Below, in pieces: positions 33,498 through 39,651 of a stretch of 39,651 nucleotides of DNA. Numbering within the stretch: position 1 is the first letter of the stretch; each line of letters opens with the position of its first letter. Below the pieces are notes generated by a model. That model was given only the letters and a program-made list of their open reading frames with translations. It searched no databases and was not told the DNA's origin. Both the position numbers and the translations under genes were made by a program. The stretch covers positions 1-39,651 of the forward strand of contig CANPZT010000001.1 in NCBI GenBank assembly GCA_947589135.1, in the 5' to 3' direction. This DNA is from an uncultured Clostridia bacterium (lineage in GTDB: Bacteria > Bacillota > Clostridia > TANB77 > CAG-508).

Positions 33498-35225
33498 CTA
33501 TTTATTTTTTCCTAACTCTATGATTTTTCTCAATGGCTTTGTAATTTTCCATGATTTTGAATTATAAACGTAGTTTAGTTGATTTCTTAAATCTTGTATT
33601 TCTAAATCTTTCTGCATTATTAATCCTTCTTTTTGTTCATTATCAATTTTTAATAAATTCATTTCATGATTATGTGTTAATTTTTCTCTTTTTAAATCTA
33701 ACATTGTTTTTCCTTGTGTATGAATTTTCCAAGTAATCTCATCTCTAATATTTTCTTGTATTTTATTATCTAATTCTTGAAATAATTCTGCTGCCTGTTC
33801 ATCAATCTCTAAAATTTCATATAATTCATTTTCTGATATATATTTTTTAATTCTATCAAAATATTTAATTGCCCTATATAAAATAAAATCAATAGGAATA
33901 TTTTCTTCCATCCATTCTTGGTCATAAAAGTAAAATTGTTCATCAATATAAAAACAATTTTGAAAAACCAAATCCCATAGTCCGTATTTAACAAATACCA
34001 TATTTTCTATATTTTCCTTTTGGTATTCAATTTTATATTTATCAAATACATTATCGTCTAAATCTGATTTTTCTAATTTGTCTATCAATTCTTGTTTAAA
34101 CTTTTTTATTAAATCAATTGCATCTATCTTCTGATTTTGTTTAATCAAATCCATTATAACTTTGTCTAATGTTTTTTCTTTTGAATATTGACTAATAATT
34201 TTTTCTTCATCATAACTATCTAAAGTTTTTAAATTTGATTGGTTTAAAATATCTATGTTTTTCTTAATATTTTCAATGTGCTCAATACTATTTTTATTGC
34301 CTGGATATTTATATACAAAATCTTTTCCCATAATAGTCTTTATCCTATATTGTGGTTTTCTCATATTTGAAAAAGCAACCAATCGAATTTCATTTTCTTC
34401 GTATTCATTATTAAATATTTCAATTAAAAAAGAATTTACAAATGTTTTTGAACTATTTATATCTTCTTTTAATAGTTCTTTATATACCTTATTTTGTTCA
34501 TAAAATTTTATTGTATTTTCTTTATTATAAACAATATTTCTGGAAACATTGTTTTTTGATAGTGGCTTTTCATCTGTATAAATTACATTTGTTAATTTAT
34601 AGTCTGTCATTGGATAATATACTTTTTTATTTTCAAATCCTACTTCTTTAATTTGTTTTTCTAATTCATCTAAACGATATATTTTTTTGTCCACGATATT
34701 TGTAATTTCTTCTCCATTGTCATCAATAGTAGAAAAATATTTCATTCCTAACCTATTATCTGTTGCAAGTAGAATTTTTCCTTCTGGAGTTAAATAATTA
34801 CGAATTTCTTGTAAAATTTCTTTTGGTGAGTCAGTGATATTTTCTATTCCAATTAGAGTAATATAATCAAATTTTTCATTTATTTCTTCTATATCTGAAA
34901 CAACAATTAAGTTTTTTTCTTGCTCATGCCTTTTTAAAATAGCTTTTCTTTTTTCTTCTGAAGCTTCTATAGAAACTACTTTACTTGCTTTTTGACACAA
35001 AGCTCCTGTAATTTGCCCCATATCTGCCCCTATTTCTAAAATTTTGCTATTCTCTTTAAATGGGTACCAATTAATAATATTTTCTCTAATGTCTGATAAA
35101 GCTAGTATTATTTCTAATCTACTATCATTTTCTATTATTTTAGAATATTCCTCTTTTGGGTTTTGATTTATATACTCTATAATTTCTTTTTCAGTTTCAG
35201 TTAGTTGTTTTTCTTTTATCTTCAC
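33498..35225 (-). CDS. methyltransferase with kinase-like domain and C-terminal coiled coil (WbdD-like)
   Basis: A 575-residue protein with three parts. Residues about 45-230 are a class I SAM methyltransferase (ILEIGADMGQITGAL motif I at 62-75, VVSIEAS motif post-I). Residues about 260-480 look like a protein/aminoglycoside-kinase fold: GKDFVYKYP for the ATP-contacting lysine, DLVFQN for the catalytic Asp/Asn loop, and FYDQEW for the metal-binding Asp. Residues about 505-560 are a heptad-rich coiled coil ending in NSKSWKITKPLRK. This order matches WbdD, which caps O-antigen chains by phosphorylation and methylation and measures chain length with its coiled coil. The neighbouring Wzt carries a glycan-binding tail. 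The kinase part is divergent, so the activity is inferred. Confidence 0.7.
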   Translation of the reverse strand: MKIKEKQLTETEKEIIEYINQNPKEEYSKIIENDSRLEIILALSDIRENIINWYPFKENSKILEIGADMGQITGALCQKASKVVSIEASEEKRKAILKRHEQEKNLIVVSDIEEINEKFDYITLIGIENITDSPKEILQEIRNYLTPEGKILLATDNRLGMKYFSTIDDNGEEITNIVDKKIYRLDELEKQIKEVGFENKKVYYPMTDYKLTNVIYTDEKPLSKNNVSRNIVYNKENTIKFYEQNKVYKELLKEDINSSKTFVNSFLIEIFNNEYEENEIRLVAFSNMRKPQYRIKTIMGKDFVYKYPGNKNSIEHIENIKKNIDILNQSNLKTLDSYDEEKIISQYSKEKTLDKVIMDLIKQNQKIDAIDLIKKFKQELIDKLEKSDLDDNVFDKYKIEYQKENIENMVFVKYGLWDLVFQNCFYIDEQFYFYDQEWMEENIPIDFILYRAIKYFDRIKKYISENELYEILEIDEQAAELFQELDNKIQENIRDEITWKIHTQGKTMLDLKREKLTHNHEMNLLKIDNEQKEGLIMQKDLEIQDLRNQLNYVYNSKSWKITKPLRKIIELGKNK

Positions 35226-35244
35226 TGATATTCCTCCTATATTT

Positions 35245-36600
35245 TTACCTATCTATTTTATTAATTGTTATTTTTGAATCTAATATAACAAGTCCAACAT
35301 ACTCTTTAGTAGATAATACCTCTATTAATAGCGCATCATATTTTCTATTTAATACTTCTAATTCTCCTTGTGCATTAAAGTGAGTACAACTAAATGATAA
35401 TGTGTATTTTCCTGGTGCAATAGGTAATTTTTGTTTAAACTCTACAATTACTTCATCGTCTTTTTCATATTCTCCTGTATAAACTTTTTCTATTAATGTA
35501 TTTGTCCCACAAATATCATTTCCTTGAAAATCTTTTATTGTTACTGTAAAAATTGGGTCTTTTACTTTTTTATGAAATTTTATTTTTGATTTTAAAATAA
35601 TTTCTTTATCATTTTCTAACATCTGTAAATATTGATTATTTTCATCAAATATTCCATAATCAATTACTTCTGCTTCTTTATTTCCATATTCCACAATATT
35701 TGGATTTTGTGTAAAATGTTCTTTCCATGTTTCTTCTGGGTTTGTGTTGTTTTTACTTGTAATTATTTCATCTTCTTTTTGATATTCTTCATGTTGTTCC
35801 ATTAACTTTTGATTTTCTTCTATTTCTTCTATATCTGCTTTTTCATCAATTCCTACAATGATTTTTTTGTATTTTTCAACTCCTTCTTTTACACTACCTT
35901 CAAATATCTTTTTACCAGAATCAATAATAATTGTTCTTGTACAATTTTTTAAGATATCTGCTACACTATGTGTTACAAAAAGAATAGTTTTTCCACTTTC
36001 TTTAAATTGTTGAAATTTCTTAAAACATTTTAATTGAAACGCCATATCCCCTACTGATAAAACTTCATCCACAATTAATATATCTGGCTCTACATTAATA
36101 GCACAGGCAAAAGCTAGTCTTGCAAACATTCCAGAAGAATATGTTTTAACTGGCTGATATAAATGTTCTCCAATGTCGGCAAATTCAATAATCTCTTGTT
36201 TTTTCTCTTCTATTTGCTCTTTTGTTAATCCCATTACTTGTCCGTGTTGATAGATGTTTTCTATTCCTGTTAAATCCATATTAAACGCTGTTCCTAATTC
36301 TAACAAAGAACTGATTTTTCCATTTATCTTTATAGTTCCACTTGTTGGAGTTACAACACCTGTTATCATTTTTAATAATGTTGACTTTCCTGCTCCATTT
36401 TTTCCAAGAACTCCTAAAATTTCACCTTTTTTTACTTTTAAATTAAAGTTTTCCATTGCTTTGAAATTATGGTGTTTTTTTGCTACTGGAATTATTGTTT
36501 CTACTAGTCTATCCATTTTTTTGTCAAACATTTTATAGTCTTTTCCTAAATTTTCTATTTCTATTACGTATTCTTCTTGTTTTTCTGCTTGTTCTTTCAT
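35245..36600 (-). CDS. ABC transporter ATP-binding protein Wzt with C-terminal glycan-binding domain
   Basis: A 451-residue protein. ABC domain (about 1-245): GKNGAGKSTLLKM (Walker A), YSSGMFARLAFACAI (signature), PDILIVDEVLSVGD (Walker B), FVTHS (switch histidine). After a charged linker (about 255-290), residues 295-445 form a beta-rich domain (VIDYGIFDENNQYLQ, IAPGKYTLSFSCTHF, NRKYDALLIEV) like the Wzt-C domain that binds the capped end of the polysaccharide in E. coli O8/O9a. It energises export of the finished polymer with the permease at 38656. AAGGAGGG precedes the ATG. It lies directly upstream of the WbdD-like gene. Confidence 0.93.
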   Translation of the reverse strand: MKEQAEKQEEYVIEIENLGKDYKMFDKKMDRLVETIIPVAKKHHNFKAMENFNLKVKKGEILGVLGKNGAGKSTLLKMITGVVTPTSGTIKINGKISSLLELGTAFNMDLTGIENIYQHGQVMGLTKEQIEEKKQEIIEFADIGEHLYQPVKTYSSGMFARLAFACAINVEPDILIVDEVLSVGDMAFQLKCFKKFQQFKESGKTILFVTHSVADILKNCTRTIIIDSGKKIFEGSVKEGVEKYKKIIVGIDEKADIEEIEENQKLMEQHEEYQKEDEIITSKNNTNPEETWKEHFTQNPNIVEYGNKEAEVIDYGIFDENNQYLQMLENDKEIILKSKIKFHKKVKDPIFTVTIKDFQGNDICGTNTLIEKVYTGEYEKDDEVIVEFKQKLPIAPGKYTLSFSCTHFNAQGELEVLNRKYDALLIEVLSTKEYVGLVILDSKITINKIDR

Positions 36601-36705
36601 TTTGCTATTCCCTCCTTGCTATTTCCTTTTTGCTATTTTACTTTTTTGTCAAGAATTTTTATATTGATTGTTTTAAACAAATTTTTTGTTGGTTACAATT
36701 TTATA

Positions 36706-37611
36706 CTATTTTAAATCTAATATTATATCCCCATCTTTTTCAATATAATGTTCTTTCACTCCCAATTCATCCATCCATTTTCTTGTCTCTACTGTTTTCC
36801 AGTTTCCCGTATTGTAACCAGTTCCTGGATCGTTATCCCATAACCATTGTGGAGTTGGCCATAAACAGATTTTTGGTTGAACCGCTTCATAAACTTCCTT
36901 TCCTGCTCCATTTTGTCCGTGGTGTGCCATTTGCACAATATCAGCTTTTAATTTATCTTTTTGTGTTTCAAGTAATTTTTTTCCACTTTCTATCCCTGTA
37001 TCTGCTAAAAATAATATGCTTGTATTATCTATATTCATTTTTATTACCATACTAGAATTGTTTATTGGGTTATCTGTAATTTCTGGGTTACAAGTTCCTA
37101 ATATCTCACAATTTATATTGTCTATATCAATTATTTGATTCTTGCTTACATGTTTTATTTTATTTTTTATCTTTTCATTTTCTATTGTTTTAAAGAATTC
37201 TTCTATTTCTGGAAGCCTTTCTCCTGCATATTGCTTATACCAGTCTAGTTCATTTAATGTAACATATATATCATTAATTTCAATATCAGTTGTTTCCACT
37301 ATTTCCATAAAAGCTTGCACATGATCCATATGCGGATGTGTTAAAAACCATACATCTACTCTCCCACCTAACTCTTCAATGTGATTTATAAGATTTGGTG
37401 CATCTTCTTTTAGCCCTCCATCTATTATAATTACTTTATCATTTTTAGTCTTTAATATATAACCCATCATTTGTCTTGAAGAATTATCTTTTAGTTGTAT
37501 TAATTCTGTATTTCTTTGATTTGTAACTATATTAATAATTGCAGTTACTGCTATTAAACATATTAATATAATTGCTACTTTTTTTATTTGTATTCTATTT
37601 TTTTCTTTCAC
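36706..37611 (-). CDS. membrane-anchored metallo-beta-lactamase-fold hydrolase (ComEC-like MBL domain)
   Basis: A 301-residue protein with a GTG start at 37611. One N-terminal membrane segment (about 11-28) is followed by an MBL-fold domain with the metal motif LTHPHMDHVQAF (HxHxDH), FLADTG (Asp ligand) and MAHHGQNG (His). These match the C-terminal metallo-beta-lactamase domain of ComEC and its stand-alone relatives. The domain would face outside the cell. Known relatives hydrolyse phosphodiesters, so it could trim or process the exported polymer or nucleic acid; the substrate is not readable. It lies in the polysaccharide operon, between GT2 and wzt. Confidence 0.82.
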   Translation of the reverse strand: MKEKNRIQIKKVAIILICLIAVTAIINIVTNQRNTELIQLKDNSSRQMMGYILKTKNDKVIIIDGGLKEDAPNLINHIEELGGRVDVWFLTHPHMDHVQAFMEIVETTDIEINDIYVTLNELDWYKQYAGERLPEIEEFFKTIENEKIKNKIKHVSKNQIIDIDNINCEILGTCNPEITDNPINNSSMVIKMNIDNTSILFLADTGIESGKKLLETQKDKLKADIVQMAHHGQNGAGKEVYEAVQPKICLWPTPQWLWDNDPGTGYNTGNWKTVETRKWMDELGVKEHYIEKDGDIILDLK

Positions 37612-37613
37612 TA

Positions 37614-38606
37614 TTATCTTTTCCTTACTATCTTTAATATTAAATATCTTACTTTAAATATTCCTTTTGATATTAATGGCATATTCATAATTAAAAAATT
37701 TTCTAAATAATACATAAATTTTTCTGTTTTATATAATTTATGAAAAGTTGTCCAATTTCTAAAATTAAAATTTTTCTTTTTTTCTACCATTTTAAAATAG
37801 TTATATGCTTCTGTATTTAAGTCTTGTAACTCTTTTGGAAATTTCTCATTATTTTTTACATAAGTACTAAATATTCCTAATTTTACATCAATAAATAGTT
37901 TCCTTACTTGCTCTAATTTTGAAAATCCATGCGATATTTTATCTGTTCCAATTTGGTTATTTCCATGTTGTCTATACTTAATATATTTTTCAGGCATATA
38001 AGCCAGTTTACCTTCCATCGATATAATAATTCCTAACCAATAATCATGTGGTACATATTTTGTCTTTGATGGAAATGGTAAAAATTTTTCTATAAATTTT
38101 TTCTTTGACATTACTGTACAGCCAGTTATGCAATTGTATAAGTAATTCATTTTGTATGTATTAATATATTTTTTAATTTTTCTATTTAGTAGCATAAAAT
38201 CATTAAATGATGGAAAAATTGTATTTAAATCTTCATCTACTACTTCCAAGTCTCCAAATACTAAATCTGCATTTTGATTTTTTAATGTCTCATATGATTT
38301 TTCTATTTTTTCTGGTAACCATACATCATCTTGGTCTGATAACATATATATATCAGTTGTTACTTGTTTTAAAAGAAATTCAAAATTCTTGATATATCCT
38401 TGATTTTTTTCTTGATAATATACTTTTATCCTTTCATCTTTTTGTTCATATTCTCTTAGAATTTCTCTTGTATTATCTGTTGAACAATCATCTGAAATAA
38501 TCAAGTTAATATTTTGATATGTTTGATTTAAAATACTATCAATTTGTTCTTTTAAATATTTTTCTCCATTATAGGTTGCAAGTAATACATCTATCTTTTC
38601 ACTCAT
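37614..38606 (-). CDS. glycosyltransferase, family GT2 (rhamnosyltransferase-like)
   Basis: A 330-residue protein with IDVLLATYNGEKYLKEQID, ISDDCSTDNTREIL, NQGYIKNFEFLLKQ, and LSDQDDVWLPEKIE containing the DQDD that stands for DxD. This wording (ATYNG, SDQDDVW) is typical of RgpB/WfgF-like enzymes, several of which transfer rhamnose from dTDP-L-rhamnose. Together with the complete rml pathway at 12097-15759 this makes a rhamnose-containing polymer plausible, though the donor is inferred. It is second in the operon, 50 bases after the permease gene. Confidence 0.88.
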   Translation of the reverse strand: MSEKIDVLLATYNGEKYLKEQIDSILNQTYQNINLIISDDCSTDNTREILREYEQKDERIKVYYQEKNQGYIKNFEFLLKQVTTDIYMLSDQDDVWLPEKIEKSYETLKNQNADLVFGDLEVVDEDLNTIFPSFNDFMLLNRKIKKYINTYKMNYLYNCITGCTVMSKKKFIEKFLPFPSKTKYVPHDYWLGIIISMEGKLAYMPEKYIKYRQHGNNQIGTDKISHGFSKLEQVRKLFIDVKLGIFSTYVKNNEKFPKELQDLNTEAYNYFKMVEKKKNFNFRNWTTFHKLYKTEKFMYYLENFLIMNMPLISKGIFKVRYLILKIVRKR

Positions 38607-38655
38607 TTTTATCTATCCTATCTATGTTTTTAGTTTAAATATAAAATGATATATT

Positions 38656-39447
38656 TTATAATACATCTGCAAAATCTTTTTTACTTTTCTTAAAAATGTA
38701 ATTTCCCCATACAAACATTACAATTGTAATTACCCAAAATATAATTGTATAAATCCAATTGTTCTCTGTTACAATATTGCTTGATATGAAGGAATCTCTA
38801 AATCCTGATACCAAATAATTAAATGGCATACATTTCATAATTGCTAAAATAGTTGGGTGATTTTCAAGCATTGATAAATTCCATACAACTGGTGTAAACC
38901 AGAAAAATAATTGCATCAAAATTCCTAGTAATTGAGAAAAATCCGGTACTAGAGTTGTAACTGCTGACGTAAATCTTGTAAATGCTATCATAAATGCATA
39001 TGCTGCTATAATAATGTAAATCACTTGTAAAAAGTTTGGTATATAATGAAAAATGCATCCTACTACTATTGCTACAACAAATAAAAACAATGCTACAAAA
39101 CTACTTGCTATAATAGAAATAATTGGTATGATATCTACTGGAAATACTACTTTTTTTACTAAATAGCTATAAGTTCTAATCGAATTGCTTGCATTTAGTA
39201 TTGTGTCATTTATACATTGCCACATTGCCATTCCTGGTAAAAACCATACAACATATGGGTCGTTTCCTGCACTTCCTGTTTTTAAAATATATTGAAATAC
39301 AATTACATAAGTAATCATAAATACAAATGGTTGCAAAAATCCCCATATGCTTCCTAAACTTGTATTTGCAAATCTATTCTTAAAGTCGTTTTTCCCTAGC
39401 GAGAACGCTAATTTTCTGTTTGTAAATATTGTTTTTATAAATTCCAT
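38656..39447 (-). CDS. ABC-2 type polysaccharide exporter permease Wzm
   Basis: A 263-residue protein with six hydrophobic segments and an amphipathic N-terminus (LGKNDFKNRFANTSLGSIWG), the layout of TagG/Wzm permeases. It forms the membrane channel for the Wzt at 35245; unusually, two genes lie between them. It is first in the operon; AGAGGAAAG lies before the ATG at 39447 and a strong promoter 48 bases upstream. TagG of teichoic acid export is the nearest alternative reading; the extended Wzt and chain-terminator genes favour a polysaccharide substrate. Confidence 0.93.
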   Translation of the reverse strand: MEFIKTIFTNRKLAFSLGKNDFKNRFANTSLGSIWGFLQPFVFMITYVIVFQYILKTGSAGNDPYVVWFLPGMAMWQCINDTILNASNSIRTYSYLVKKVVFPVDIIPIISIIASSFVALFLFVVAIVVGCIFHYIPNFLQVIYIIIAAYAFMIAFTRFTSAVTTLVPDFSQLLGILMQLFFWFTPVVWNLSMLENHPTILAIMKCMPFNYLVSGFRDSFISSNIVTENNWIYTIIFWVITIVMFVWGNYIFKKSKKDFADVL

Positions 39448-39494
39448 AAATTGCTTTCCTCTCGTAATTTTTTATACATTTTTATACATTGTAT

Positions 39495-39523
39495 ATTCTA
39501 TCCTTTATTGGCTATTTTGTCAA
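39495..39523 (-). promoter_or_regulatory. promoter of the polysaccharide operon
   Basis: On the - strand a perfect TTGACA (39523-39518), a 17-base spacer and TAGAAT (39500-39495) lie 48 bases upstream of the wzm start. It is among the best promoter matches in the window and heads genes transcribed without a clear internal terminator to 21110. Nothing else recognisable lies in 39524-39606. Confidence 0.8.
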
Positions 39524-39606
39524 TTATTCTGGGGTAATCGTTTAAAATTATTGATGTAAATTTATATTAAAATGTAAATAGCGCGAAGATAATAATATTT
39601 TTATAT

Positions 39607-39646
39607 TTGAGAGTGAAATTGTGGGGACCGTTCAAAAATTCTCAAA
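39607..39646. repeat. GGGGACCG-type palindromic unit at the window edge
   Basis: TTTGAGA (39607-39613) pairs with TCTCAAA (39640-39646) around GTGGGGACCGTTC. Layout and core are those of the units in element E (TGAGACA, GGGGACGG, TGTCTCA), with different but again complementary arms. The window ends 5 bases later, so only one half of a larger palindrome may be present. Confidence 0.6.
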
Positions 39647-39651
39647 AGTTT

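Overview
The window looks like chromosomal DNA of a very AT-rich, low-GC, Gram-positive anaerobe of the Clostridia, probably an uncultured gut lineage. The reasons are the strong AT bias, the AAAGGAG-type ribosome binding sites, the TTG and GTG starts, the radA-disA pair, a two-subunit transketolase, and secreted proteins built from clostridial hydrophobic-W (ChW) repeats. I cannot name the genus from sequence alone. Only the M20 peptidase gene is on the + strand; every other gene is on the - strand.

Layout. 1-205: a tRNA-Gln that loses its 3' half, then an intact tRNA-His. 285-6325: a cyclophilin, disA, radA, and the two transketolase halves with an XTP/dITP pyrophosphatase gene between them. 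6468-8413: a palindromic element, an M20/PepV-type dipeptidase gene, and a terminator with short direct repeats. 8422-11892: obgE, trpS and prs. 12097-15759: the complete dTDP-L-rhamnose pathway (rmlD-A-C-B in transcription order). 15844-20763: two secreted ChW-repeat proteins, one with a CotH kinase domain and one with a GH25 lysozyme domain. 21110-39447: a long surface-polysaccharide operon starting from a near-consensus promoter at the right end. It holds an ABC exporter (Wzm, and Wzt with a carbohydrate-binding extension), a putative methyltransferase-kinase chain terminator, several GT2 enzymes, large GT-C-like membrane proteins, a flippase, and a GtrA/GtrB/GT-C set. The rhamnose genes probably supply this operon.

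The main finding concerns translation. Three genes that should be intact (transketolase N subunit, obgE, cotH-like) are each interrupted by one or two single-base insertions, five in all. Each insertion is a C directly before a conserved glycine codon, so at each site the ribosome meets an in-frame CGG. In each case a +1 step (reading CGGN as GGN = Gly) restores the expected protein. By eye, CGG is not used in frame anywhere else in the window, although CGG occurs out of frame in coding strands roughly 40 times. CGA, CGC and CGU are used as arginine codons. This suggests that CGG is an unassigned or 'hungry' codon at which this organism shifts frame by +1 as a matter of routine.

A second theme is small non-coding palindromes. 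One type (1126, 6468, 20911; a coreless copy at 13794) has outer arms that are complementary within a copy but differ between copies, around a conserved folded core. A second type, with a GGGGACGG-like core, occurs at 8341, 9712 and the right edge, and supplies the stop codon of trpS. The right edge of the window lies inside such a repeat, and the left edge lies beside a broken tRNA, so both could be assembly or element boundaries.
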